This document shows, piece after piece, positions 15,687 through 21,554 of a stretch of DNA of 21,555 nt. Both the position numbers and the translations under genes were made by a program. The notes under the pieces are model-generated. The model was not told the origin of the DNA. It searched no databases and saw nothing but the letters and a program-made list of their open reading frames with translations. Numbering within the stretch: the stretch's first letter is position 1; each line of letters opens with the position of its first letter. This DNA is from a virus, in the IMG/VR virus record IMGVR_UViG_3300045743_000074, positions 1-21,555 of that record; one strand, 5' to 3'.

Positions 15687-15723
15687 AAAGCCACCTTGAG
15701 CCAAGGTTCGGATGGGGCTTTTT
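15687..15723 (+). terminator. Rho-independent terminator at the end of the late arm
   Basis: AAAGCC (15687-15692) pairs with GGCTTT (15716-15721), enclosing an inner hairpin CCTTG/CAAGG (15694-15698/15702-15706), and is followed by T residues to 15723. It should stop late transcription before the integrase gene. The A run on the 5' side gives it some activity in the reverse direction too. Confidence 0.65.
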
Positions 15724-15732
15724 AGGGGGTCT

Positions 15733-15761
15733 TTCACTCTGTAGAGCTACTGTCATATACT
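15733..15761 (+). promoter_or_regulatory. Sigma70-like promoter for integrase
   Basis: TTCACT (15733-15738) and TATACT (15756-15761) are separated by 17 bp, matching 4 of 6 and 5 of 6 consensus bases. Transcription would start near 15768, and three TGCGTA repeats (15779-15815) would lie in the leader before the integrase ATG, which suggests possible control by whatever binds them. Confidence 0.5.
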
Positions 15762-15833
15762 TCTGTTTACCCAGAAAGTGCGTACTTCGGTGCGTATCTT
15801 TTTCTGGACTGCGTAGCAAAAACAGGAGCGGAA

Positions 15834-16874
15834 ATGGCATCAGTCTACAAACTCCCCAACGGCAAGTGGCGGGCAACAGTGCGGGTCAAGGGCCACAAGG
15901 AAGTGACCAAGCAGAAGAATACCAGAGCGGCGGCGGCTGTCTGGGCGGCAGACAAGGAAAAAGAACTGCGTGGCGGCGTTGCTGCATCTGGCGAGAAAAG
16001 CACCATCAGTGTGCTGATCTCTAAGTTCCGGGCTCTGCGAAAGCGTGGCAGGCCCATCATCGAAAAGTCCACGGAGGACTACACCCTGAAGATTCTGGAC
16101 CGATCAATCGGGGACTTGGTGGCGGCAGACCTGACGGTTGAAGACATACAAGGCTGGGCGCTCAAGCGCAGCGACGAGGGTGCCGGTGGGTACAAGATCG
16201 GCTGCGACCTCTCCAAGCTGGCTACCGTGCTGCGTGTGACCCTTCCCAGGTCGGTGTTCGTGCTGGACGAGGCAAGGCCAAAGCTGGCCTACATCGGGCT
16301 GATCGAGGGCGCCAATACCAGGGACCGCAGGCCCACGGCAGAAGAAAGTGTAAAGATCAAGGCCTGGATGGAGCAGTTCTATGGGCACAGGTATCGGGAC
16401 TTCGTGGCGTTCGGTGAACTTACGGCAATGCGCCGGGCTGAGATTGCCGGGCTGCTTTGGTCCGACATCGACGAGGCTCAGAAGATGGTGCTGGTGCGGG
16501 ACCGCAAAGACCCTAAGCACAAGATCGGCAACCACCAGTGGGTGCCGCTGCTCGCCGGGTCATTCGACCTGATGATAGCGCAGCCCAGGGTTGACGAGCG
16601 CATCTTCCCGATTGCGCCCAAGTACATCACCAAGGCTTTTACGGAATGCCGCAAGGCGCTCGGCCTTGAGGACATCGTGTTCCACGACATGCGGCATGAG
16701 GGCATAAGCCAGATGTTCGAGCATGGTTACGACATCCCCAAGGTGAGCATTGTGAGCGGTCACAAAGATTGGAAGAACCTGAAAAAGTACACCAACATCA
16801 AGCCGCAGTCTTTGCACGAACACGACACCCGTCAAGGTACGCCGCCACATCCTGATAAGCCGCCCACCGCTTAG
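15834..16874 (+). CDS. int: Tyrosine site-specific recombinase (integrase)
   Basis: This 346-residue integrase would insert and excise the phage genome. Residues 1-50 form a basic arm-binding-like N-terminus (KLPNGKWRATVRVKGHKEVT). Residues about 55-155 are the core-binding domain. The catalytic domain follows with R200 (TAMRRAEI), a candidate Lys in RKDPKHK (225-230), H284 and R287 (HDMRHEG), H310 (SGHKDW) and Y319 (KKYTNI). All expected residues are present, so it should be active. AGGAGCGG precedes the ATG by a good distance. Direct repeats and a sigma70-like promoter lie upstream. The last 77 bases overlap a convergent winged-helix gene. Confidence 0.93.
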   Translation: MASVYKLPNGKWRATVRVKGHKEVTKQKNTRAAAAVWAADKEKELRGGVAASGEKSTISVLISKFRALRKRGRPIIEKSTEDYTLKILDRSIGDLVAADLTVEDIQGWALKRSDEGAGGYKIGCDLSKLATVLRVTLPRSVFVLDEARPKLAYIGLIEGANTRDRRPTAEESVKIKAWMEQFYGHRYRDFVAFGELTAMRRAEIAGLLWSDIDEAQKMVLVRDRKDPKHKIGNHQWVPLLAGSFDLMIAQPRVDERIFPIAPKYITKAFTECRKALGLEDIVFHDMRHEGISQMFEHGYDIPKVSIVSGHKDWKNLKKYTNIKPQSLHEHDTRQGTPPHPDKPPTA

Positions 16875-17025
16875 ACCCCTCGACATAGGTCGGCACGGGG
16901 AAGGTCTCCGCGCTAATTTGGTTATAGATCGTCTGCTTGGCGATCTGCATGGCCTCCGCAAGCTGCTCCATGGTCAGGCGCAGGCCGTACTTGTCTGCGA
17001 TGATGGCTTGTGTCATCAGGCTCAT
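16798..17025 (-). CDS. Small winged-helix DNA-binding protein, candidate excisionase
   Basis: This 75-residue protein has a helix-turn-helix (about 18-38, MEQLAEAMQIAKQTIYNQIS) followed by a wing-like segment FPVPTYVEGSKRWAAYQDVA (42-61). The pattern TIYN-x-I, TFPVPTY and RWA is typical of AlpA/excisionase-like MerR-fold regulators. The start at 17025 (MSLMTQ) is chosen because GGAGAG lies 6 bases upstream and the ATG overlaps the preceding stop as TAATG; longer frames start at poorer sites. Being convergent with and overlapping integrase at its 3' end supports a role in excision or in directing integrase. A transcription regulator is the alternative. Confidence 0.7.
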   Translation of the reverse strand: MSLMTQAIIADKYGLRLTMEQLAEAMQIAKQTIYNQISAETFPVPTYVEGSKRWAAYQDVAAYLDGCRVRAKTAA

Positions 17026-17189
17026 TATTCTCTCCATCCAGGCCAGAAAAAGGTTAAGCAGCAAGCCGAAAGCGATGCGTATGCGAGAAAGAAGGCTACG
17101 ACGCCACGCTCATTGAAGTCATATCCGCCTGCCCATGCCAAGAAAGCAAAAGCAACCGCAGGAATGCACGAACCGATATATCGCTTCAT
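17025..17189 (-). CDS. Small membrane protein, 54 aa
   Basis: The protein has a short basic N-terminus (MKRYIG), a hydrophobic helix (about 7-21, SCIPAVAFAFLAWAGG), a charged hinge YDFNERG and a second hydrophobic helix (30-48). The start at 17189 has AAAGGAG 8 bases upstream. The stop overlaps the next ATG (TAATG), and the start overlaps the end of the upstream gene (17186). No family was recognised. Placement in the early operon suggests an accessory or host-interaction role, which is inference. Confidence 0.6.
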   Translation of the reverse strand: MKRYIGSCIPAVAFAFLAWAGGYDFNERGVVAFFLAYASLSACCLTFFWPGWRE

Positions 17190-17560
17190 TGGCCTAGCTC
17201 CTTTGTGATGCCGTGGGCTTCGTGCCGATTGGCGTAATACTGACTGCACTCCAGGCATGACATGTCGTAAATCTTGATGCCGGGTTGCTTGCCATGCTTG
17301 AAGTGTGTGCATGTGTCGCATGTCAGCGGCTGCACTGGTGCTGCGCGGAGTGCATCACGCTCCCGCAAGTAGTGGTCGCGCTCATCAAGTGCTTGGTGCA
17401 GCAGCGCCTTGGTGTCTTCAAGCTCACTCCGCAGTGCGCGGGTGTAGTCCTGCTCGGATTGAATGGCTGCTGCGAGTGCGGCTCGTTCTTTGGCGTGTAC
17501 TTGATGTGCTGCCGCACGGTTCGCATACGTGTCAGCCATCATCATGATTTTGTTAGTCAT
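17186..17560 (-). CDS. Coiled-coil protein with a four-Cys putative zinc site
   Basis: This 124-residue protein has an N-terminal coiled coil (about 18-73, ALRSELEDTKALLHQALDER) and a C-terminal CDTCTHF (C81, C84) plus CLECSQYY (C102, C105), a two-knuckle arrangement suited to zinc. The start at 17560 is chosen for its strong AAAGGAGGA 4-5 bases upstream. An 11-base gap separates it from the gene before it. Small phage proteins with a long coiled coil and a CxxC pair are common near early operon ends; the function is unknown, and a DNA- or protein-binding role is only possible. Confidence 0.6.
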   Translation of the reverse strand: MTNKIMMMADTYANRAAAHQVHAKERAALAAAIQSEQDYTRALRSELEDTKALLHQALDERDHYLRERDALRAAPVQPLTCDTCTHFKHGKQPGIKIYDMSCLECSQYYANRHEAHGITKELGQ

Positions 17561-17570
17561 GCTTCCTCCT

Positions 17571-17882
17571 TTACGCACGGCACATCGCGGCCTTGGCTTG
17601 CTCTGCGCCGTGGGCTGGCTCATAGGTCATTTCAAAGATGTCAGGCTTGCAAGGGTAGAACTCACCCTTCACGCCTTTGATGATGAAGTCTCCAACGCTG
17701 ACGATGTGTTGACCTTCTAGGGTGGCGATGCTCCACATCTGTATTGTGCGATGGTGTGGTCGGTGGGTTAGCCCTGCCGTAATAAGTTCAGGCCAACGGG
17801 CTTGGATTGTCTCCATGCTGCTATAGGAGCCATCCCACTGCATAGCCTCAATCACGACTGGTTTCTTGCGGTACATACTCAT
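17571..17882 (-). CDS. Conserved phage protein, MYRKKPVVIEAMQ type
   Basis: This 103-residue soluble protein is of unknown function. It begins MSMYRKKPVVIEAMQWDG and contains SIATLEGQHIVSVGDFIIKG (51-70) and VKGEFYPCKPDIFEMTYEP (71-89). This pattern is familiar from many temperate phages and prophages of proteobacteria, usually annotated as hypothetical. It probably forms a small beta-rich fold. The start at 17882 has AGGAGGAACG before it and overlaps the upstream stop (ATGA). The length is slightly greater than usual because of a charged C-terminal tail. Confidence 0.7.
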   Translation of the reverse strand: MSMYRKKPVVIEAMQWDGSYSSMETIQARWPELITAGLTHRPHHRTIQMWSIATLEGQHIVSVGDFIIKGVKGEFYPCKPDIFEMTYEPAHGAEQAKAAMCRA

Positions 17883-18169
17883 TTCGTTCCTCCTGCTGCG
17901 ATTGCAGCGTCGATGGCTGTGTCGAGATTGTTGCAGTCGCTAGGGTTTGGAAGTCGAAGGCACCAGACTTCATGCGGCTTTGGGTGCGGTGCTATTCCGA
18001 CATACGCATTTACAGCCAGCCACTGATACCGTGCAGCATCACGTTGCGCCGCCTCAAGCTCTGAGACAAGGTCTGCGATGGTGTTGGCTGCTTCATGGTT
18101 GCGTGCTTCCCAATTCTTATGTTCACGCAGCCGATGCTCGACTGCGCGTGCTTGTTCAATCGTTGTCAT
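17879..18169 (-). CDS. Early-operon protein with N-terminal coiled coil, 96 aa
   Basis: The N-terminal half is helical and charged (EQARAVEHRLREHKNWEARN; ADLVSELEAAQRDAARYQWL). The C-terminal half is shorter and Pro-rich (PHPKPHEVWCLRLPNPSDCN) and ends with an Ala-rich helix (LDTAIDAAIAAGGTK). The AARYQWL motif followed by a terminal DxAIDAAIAA helix is widespread in small phage proteins of unknown role. It starts in an ATGA overlap with the 56-residue gene and ends in an ATGA overlap with the next gene. Confidence 0.6.
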   Translation of the reverse strand: MTTIEQARAVEHRLREHKNWEARNHEAANTIADLVSELEAAQRDAARYQWLAVNAYVGIAPHPKPHEVWCLRLPNPSDCNNLDTAIDAAIAAGGTK

Positions 18170-18336
18170 TTCAAAACCCCACGAATAATATTGATCTGGT
18201 ACAGCAGCGCCGAATTCTCATCAGCAATCTTTTTGAAGTGATCGCGCAGTTTCTCTAGAGAGTCCTGCAACTGGTCGCGCTCTTTGCTGGCTTCTTTGTA
18301 GCGCTCAAACCATCCCAAATCAGTTTTGGTAGTCAT
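18166..18336 (-). CDS. Small coiled-coil protein, 56 aa
   Basis: An ATG at 18336 opens a 56-codon frame, MTTKTDLGWFERYKEASKE and on, ending VLK at TGA 18166-18168. It is almost wholly charged and helical, with a heptad-like pattern (ERDQLQDSLEKLRDHFKKIA). It fills a gap between two genes exactly, with ATGA overlaps at both ends (18333-18336 and 18166-18169), which is strong evidence that it is real. Function is unknown. Confidence 0.7.
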   Translation of the reverse strand: MTTKTDLGWFERYKEASKERDQLQDSLEKLRDHFKKIADENSALLYQINIIRGVLK

Positions 18337-18692
18337 AGCGCCACCTTGTAGCCGTGCTTCTTAAGCAACTTCAGGGCGTCACGGATGGCTGCGGCCTCGG
18401 CTGTTTCGTATTCCTGATTCCATGAGTATGTAGAGCGTGCCTTATCAAAGATCACACGACCCTTCTCCATTTCATACTTGAGCAGCAGCCACACCAGGTG
18501 CGATCCGAAATTCGGGAAGTGGTCGGCCATGTCCCAAGCAATCTCGTTGGCAGTCACTGGGCGACTGGATGCCTTGAGTAGCCGGCGGATGCGCTCGGTT
18601 CGGTTCAATCCCTCGGGAATCGGCTCATCGATTGTCCAGGCTGGAAGATGGGCGGCACTCAGGACACTAGCCATTTGAATGAATGGGTTCAT
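18333..18692 (-). CDS. Winged-helix-like phage protein, 119 aa
   Basis: The start at 18692 (MNPFIQ) is chosen because GGAGG lies 5 bases upstream and its ATGA overlaps the preceding stop; a Met four codons earlier has no proper site. Residues 31-92 look like a winged helix: RTERIRRLLKASSRPVTANE, then IAWDMADHFP, a recognition-helix-like LVWLLLKYEMEKG, and a wing RVIFDKARSTYSW. The C-terminal 27 residues are a further helix (EAAAIRDALKLLKKHGYKVA). It could be a DNA-binding regulator or a replication accessory protein of the early operon; neither is proven. Confidence 0.6.
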   Translation of the reverse strand: MNPFIQMASVLSAAHLPAWTIDEPIPEGLNRTERIRRLLKASSRPVTANEIAWDMADHFPNFGSHLVWLLLKYEMEKGRVIFDKARSTYSWNQEYETAEAAAIRDALKLLKKHGYKVAL

Positions 18693-18913
18693 GTCGGCCT
18701 CCATCCTTGCTTACGGTCCCAACGCACCAGGGCGGTCTGCATGCCGTCTGCGGTGGCAATACGTAGGCTTGTCCTGCCCAGTGGATCTGCAAGCAGCACG
18801 AGGTTTGCAGCGGCCTCCTGGACAGCTTGATCGTCTACTGCATCGATGTCGAAGCGTAGTAGATCGCGCCACGCACCCATTTGGTTGATCTGGAGTTTGA
18901 CAACGCGCTTCAT
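18689..18913 (-). CDS. Hypothetical early-operon protein, 74 aa
   Basis: This small soluble protein has beta-strand-like segments (VVKLQINQMGAWRDLLRFDI), a helix (DQAVQEAAANLVLLAD) and final strands (TSLRIATADGMQTALVRWDR). It starts 3 bases after the upstream stop, with AGGGG 8-9 bases before ATG, and ends in an ATGA overlap. The family is not recognised. Confidence 0.6.
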   Translation of the reverse strand: MKRVVKLQINQMGAWRDLLRFDIDAVDDQAVQEAAANLVLLADPLGRTSLRIATADGMQTALVRWDRKQGWRPT

Positions 18914-18916
18914 GAC

Positions 18917-19198
18917 TTACCCCTGCAACCGGTGGCGGGTGATACTTCCAACCGTAGGAAATGGGCTGGCAACCGTAGTTACTCGCAACGATTCATCCAC
19001 TGGCGATTCAAGAAACTTGGAATGATCTTGGCCGGTGATCTTGAGATACTCGTTTTCTACTTTGGCAGTGTCAACCAGGACACTAGCTACCTGAGCGACG
19101 GCCTTGGCTCGTTCAATATCCATTGGTACTTCACGATTACGCAAATCAGCGAGAGTGTCCAGGAGCGACTGGCGGACGGTATCAATATGATTGTTCAT
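18917..19198 (-). CDS. Conserved phage protein paired with the HNH-family gene, 93 aa
   Basis: Residues 1-63 are a helical domain: NNHIDTVRQSLLDTLADLRN, then MDIERAKAVAQVASVLVDTA and KVENEYLKITG. This ordering (a short helix, MD-x-x-RAK-x-VAQVA, then K-x-E-x-EYLK) is familiar from small proteins next to HNH-family genes in phage early operons; no function is established. The last 30 residues are less ordered. The start overlaps the upstream HNH gene by 17 bases, with only a weak AAGAAG site, so translation probably depends on the upstream gene. Confidence 0.65.
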   Translation of the reverse strand: MNNHIDTVRQSLLDTLADLRNREVPMDIERAKAVAQVASVLVDTAKVENEYLKITGQDHSKFLESPVDESLRVTTVASPFPTVGSITRHRLQG

Positions 19199-19868
19199 TT
19201 GCTTCTTTCTTGATTCGGTTTACTTGGCGGGTGATGGCACCCTTCAATTGAAATAATTTGGAGAGTTCAGGGTTTTCATTGCGTGGATGATTCATGTTTG
19301 CGTTCTCTCCACGACTGATGCATTGCAGTTTGTCGATCGTGATTTCTTCCAAAATAGCGGTACTCATGCCCTTCTTGAAAGTCACGATATGGCCATCAGG
19401 AATCGGGCCGTTTGCCTCAATCCATACCAAACGAGAAACTGGTGTCCATCGCTTGTGATTGGCTCCGCTTTCATCACTCGTCTTTTGCTCCAGGTGAATG
19501 CGTCCGGCCTTCTCTGTGACCAAGCGATAAGCACCTATGGGCTGTGTCTTGCAAGGCTTCTGACCTGGTTTAAACCGTGTCTGTGGGCTTCTTCCGCCGG
19601 CCACCCAGTTCGTACCTTTGTTCCATGGAATCAGACCTGGTTGAAACCTTCTTGACTTGGAAGCTTCGTTTTGCTTTCTCGTCAGTCGTCCGGACATATC
19701 ACTTTGGAAGAATGCCGCGCTCTTTTTCAATCCGAGCTTTGACGCCATGTTGTAAATATTGGCAGTTTTCTTTCCCAGCAGCTCAACCAGGACAGAGCAA
19801 GCGTTATCTGGATACAGATCACGCAAGGTCTGCAAATCTGATTCAGTCCATGATGAATTCCTAGCCAT
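19182..19868 (-). CDS. HNH-family nuclease-like protein with SANT-like N-terminus
   Basis: This 228-residue protein has an N-terminal DNA-binding-like domain (7-50): WTESDLQTLRDLYPDNACSV, then VELLGKKTANIYNMASKLGL, a SANT/GcrA-type pattern. A basic linker holds RFQPGLIPWNKGTNW and RFKPGQKPCKTQPIGAYRLV. The nuclease-like part (138-200) has RWTPVSRLVWIEANGPIPDG, H160 and CISRGENANMNHPRN, and the C-terminus ends LKGAITRQVNRIKKEAN. The first His of a canonical HNH (usually before RLV) is Ser here, so the site may differ from classical HNH enzymes or be inactive; similar proteins in phage operons are routinely called HNH endonuclease. It overlaps both neighbours. A regulatory or packaging-related role is possible. 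Confidence 0.65.
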   Translation of the reverse strand: MARNSSWTESDLQTLRDLYPDNACSVLVELLGKKTANIYNMASKLGLKKSAAFFQSDMSGRLTRKQNEASKSRRFQPGLIPWNKGTNWVAGGRSPQTRFKPGQKPCKTQPIGAYRLVTEKAGRIHLEQKTSDESGANHKRWTPVSRLVWIEANGPIPDGHIVTFKKGMSTAILEEITIDKLQCISRGENANMNHPRNENPELSKLFQLKGAITRQVNRIKKEANEQSY

Positions 19869-19956
19869 GGCGACAAACCTTCCAGGCGGTCTTCACGGCA
19901 TTCTTGATTGACCAGCCGTTGCGCAGGTAGAACCTTGTCATGTAGATGAAGTTCAT
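19861..19956 (-). CDS. Small basic protein, 31 aa
   Basis: ATG 19956 opens a 31-codon frame (MNFIYMTRFYLRNGWSIKNA and on, ending CRHG) with TAG at 19861-19863. It starts in an ATGA overlap with the exonuclease stop and overlaps the next ATG by 8 bases, so it fills the gap exactly. It is aromatic and basic, with an amphipathic helix. Similar short frames of the form MNFI-x-MTR-x-YLR-x-GW occur in other phage early operons, to my recollection; function is unknown. Confidence 0.6.
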   Translation of the reverse strand: MNFIYMTRFYLRNGWSIKNAVKTAWKVCRHG

Positions 19957-20612
19957 TTGAAGGTCATCCGCTTGTAAATCTGACGAGTAGCTTCCACGTC
20001 TTTTTCGCAATACAAGGCGACTTCTTCCAGCCGGCCGTCGCGCACGTAGTCCATCACCTTCGATCCATCGATGTCCCCCTTCGGAGAGGGGATGGAGAAT
20101 GCCTTACAGAGTTTATCCAGGCTCACCCGATTACCCGCTCCAGCCCACTGCACCATCGTGTCAAACACTTTTTCGCTGTCCCATGGCTTGGCTTGTGCTG
20201 CGCGACGAATGACCGTGTGGGGCTTGATCCCACGAATCATGTAGCGGTGCATCATGAAGCGAAGATCGAACTGGACCACGTTATGCCCGACAACAAGGGT
20301 GTCGTACGGGTGCAAGATGCTGTCCAGAAACTGGTTGAACTGGGGCAGGGTGGTTTCCTCATCCCCTGAAAACGTGATCGGGTCTTCGTCATCGATGGCA
20401 ACACCAATCACGATGATTTCCCCATACGCGCCGTCCAGTGCGGTCTTGCGGTATTCCTGGTCAAGAGCTTCAGCGCCTTCACGTTCAAACCATTCCGCAA
20501 TGGATTCAGGCTTTTTGTACTGGCCCGGTGGTTTCAGATTGGCGCGCAGTTCTGCCTTGATGTCGTCTCGCATGGTTGGCAGAGTTTCAATATCGATGTA
20601 AACAGTGGGCAT
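19953..20612 (-). CDS. DEDDy 3'-5' exonuclease (DnaQ/PolB-exo-like)
   Basis: This 219-residue nuclease removes nucleotides from 3' DNA ends. Exo I is YIDIET with D7 and E9; Exo II is VVGHNVVQFDLRFM with D116; Exo III is YCEKDVEATRQIY with Y201 and D205, the YxxxD of the DEDDy class. The fold resembles the stand-alone exonuclease domain of B-family polymerases. No polymerase domain follows, so it probably acts in phage recombination, repair or DNA end processing with the neighbouring SSB-like protein. AAGGAAAC lies before the ATG. Its stop overlaps the 31-residue gene. Confidence 0.85.
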   Translation of the reverse strand: MPTVYIDIETLPTMRDDIKAELRANLKPPGQYKKPESIAEWFEREGAEALDQEYRKTALDGAYGEIIVIGVAIDDEDPITFSGDEETTLPQFNQFLDSILHPYDTLVVGHNVVQFDLRFMMHRYMIRGIKPHTVIRRAAQAKPWDSEKVFDTMVQWAGAGNRVSLDKLCKAFSIPSPKGDIDGSKVMDYVRDGRLEEVALYCEKDVEATRQIYKRMTFK

Positions 20613-20627
20613 GATGTTTCCTTAGCC

Positions 20628-20641
20628 GGGGCCGCAGCCCC
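20628..20641 (-). promoter_or_regulatory. GC hairpin between SSB-like and exonuclease genes
   Basis: GGGGC (20628-20632) pairs with GCCCC (20637-20641) around a 4-base loop in the 37-base gap, just upstream of the exonuclease ribosome site. No T run follows, so it is not a terminator. It may stabilise or process the mRNA. Confidence 0.35.
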
Positions 20642-20649
20642 AGTGGTTT

Positions 20650-21033
20650 TTAGAATGCGTCGTCGGTTGCGTCTTCGTCTTCCATCGTGGGCGCCGGCTG
20701 GCGTTTCGCAGCAGCCTTCATGCGCTTGAAGCGAAGACCACCAGTGACCTTGCCCTGGAACTGGATGGACTCGTCGTTGTACACAATCACTTGCTTGCCG
20801 ATCCAGTCGTCCGTGTCGTCGCTGATGAAATTACCGAGCAATGAAATGTTTGTGCGGTTCAAGACCATGGGCTTGTCGAACTCATTGAAGCGGATCAACC
20901 ACTTCATATCAACGGGGCCGTCTTCCTTGCCAATGTTGGCTTGTCCCACCTTCTTGATCGTGACGATGGTGTCGTCCTCGATGTCGCCTTGTTTCAGATA
21001 CTTGCTCTCTACCATTTGAGAAATTTTTGCCAT
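20650..21033 (-). CDS. Single-stranded-DNA-binding-like protein with acidic tip
   Basis: This 127-residue protein has a beta-rich body (residues 18-103: DTIVTIKKVGQANIGKEDGP, WLIRFNEFDKPMVLNRTN, DWIGKQVIVYNDESIQF) that could be an OB fold. A basic linker (RFKRMKAAAKRQPAP) and an acidic C-terminus MEDEDATDDAF, ending in Phe, follow. The acidic-hydrophobic tip recalls SSB tails (typically DDDIPF), which recruit partner enzymes. The place next to a 3'-5' exonuclease supports a DNA replication or recombination role. The sequence of the body is not that of classical SSB, so the call is inference. Only a weak ribosome site is seen. Confidence 0.6.
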   Translation of the reverse strand: MAKISQMVESKYLKQGDIEDDTIVTIKKVGQANIGKEDGPVDMKWLIRFNEFDKPMVLNRTNISLLGNFISDDTDDWIGKQVIVYNDESIQFQGKVTGGLRFKRMKAAAKRQPAPTMEDEDATDDAF

Positions 21034-21079
21034 GATGTCAGTCCAGTCTTAAAGTTAACGAGTCAGTCGTGTAGCTGCT

Positions 21080-21223
21080 TCAGTTGTTAGGTACTGAAGG
21101 CCCTGTATGCTTTTGAAGGGCTTCAAAATCGATGCTGAAAGCCCTGCAAAGGTTTCTGATGTCGCTGTCTGTGAGGTCAAATTCACAGCCCAAGCAATAG
21201 AGGAAATCAAGAAATTCGGTCAT
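21080..21223 (-). CDS. Hypothetical protein, 47 aa
   Basis: The start at 21223 is in an ATGA overlap with the upstream stop; upstream in-frame Met residues lie antisense to that gene. The product (MTEFLDFLYCLGCEFDLTDS and on, ending VPNN) is acidic and helical, with the phrase DLTDSDIRNLCRAFSIDFEA. The family is not recognised. It fits the size and spacing of the operon. Confidence 0.55.
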   Translation of the reverse strand: MTEFLDFLYCLGCEFDLTDSDIRNLCRAFSIDFEALQKHTGPSVPNN

Positions 21224-21408
21224 TTGAAAAACCCCGTCGAAAGACCAATCAAAGTGAGAACGAAGAACACACACATCAGGGCATCAGGAACAGTCCAAGG
21301 CGGCGTTGTTTCACGTGGCTGGCCCAGCTCGTCGAAGTTCGCTTTGTAGGCGCGTGCGGGACAGTCCCGACCCTGGCGGCAATTGCCATTTGCATCACAG
21401 CAGTTCAT
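21220..21408 (-). CDS. Cys-rich N-terminus, single-TM small protein, 62 aa
   Basis: The start at 21408 follows AAGG and overlaps the upstream stop (ATGA). The N-terminus MNCCDANGNCRQGRDCPAR has four Cys (3, 4, 10, 16), a pattern seen in small phage early proteins; a metal site or membrane-proximal role is possible. A hydrophobic helix runs from about 42 to 60 (DALMCVFFVLTLIGLSTGF). The function is unknown. Longer frames upstream are not used because the preceding gene occupies that DNA. Confidence 0.6.
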   Translation of the reverse strand: MNCCDANGNCRQGRDCPARAYKANFDELGQPRETTPPWTVPDALMCVFFVLTLIGLSTGFFK

Positions 21409-21554
21409 GCCTTCACCCCTTGATTCAGTTGATTGACAATGTTTGTGAGGTAAGCGGCTTCCCATCCGGGCATGTCGCCCCACTTGATCGCGTTGATGAA
21501 GCCGTTTATGTAGCCGCGATAAAAGGTGTCGGAGTAGTCGCACTCACGCAGCCA
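21405..21554 (-). CDS. C-terminal part of an early-operon gene (cut by window end)
   Basis: A frame open from the window end reads WLRECDYSDTFYRGYINGFI and on to NQGVKA, stopping at TGA 21405-21407 in an ATGA overlap with the next gene. No start lies in the window. The visible 49 residues are aromatic-rich and soluble; the family is not recognised. It extends the leftward operon beyond 21555. Confidence 0.6.
   Translation of the reverse strand, partial: WLRECDYSDTFYRGYINGFINAIKWGDMPGWEAAYLTNIVNQLNQGVKA

Larger units (their letters stand above)
15646..15816. repeat. TGCGTA direct repeats, candidate integrase arm sites / attP region
   Basis: Exact TGCGTA occurs at 15648, 15660, 15779, 15791 and 15810, with TGCGTT at 15671, all in the same orientation. 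Spacings within the two clusters are 12, 11, 12 and 19 bases, about one helical turn for most. The outer copies share a longer ACTGCGTAG (15646-15654 and 15808-15816). The two clusters flank about 100 bp that could hold an attP core. Lying just upstream of a tyrosine integrase gene, they fit arm-type integrase or excisionase sites; operators controlling integrase are the alternative. Confidence 0.55.

Noticed and set aside
15685-15725. tRNA 3' fragment as an attachment core
   Set aside because: GGTTCGGAT resembles a T-loop, but no T-stem or acceptor pairing can be made; the segment folds better as a terminator.
16798-17064. Longer (88-residue) start for the winged-helix gene
   Set aside because: It would begin at TTG inside the preceding membrane protein gene. 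ATG 17025 has a well-spaced GGAGAG and a TAATG coupling.
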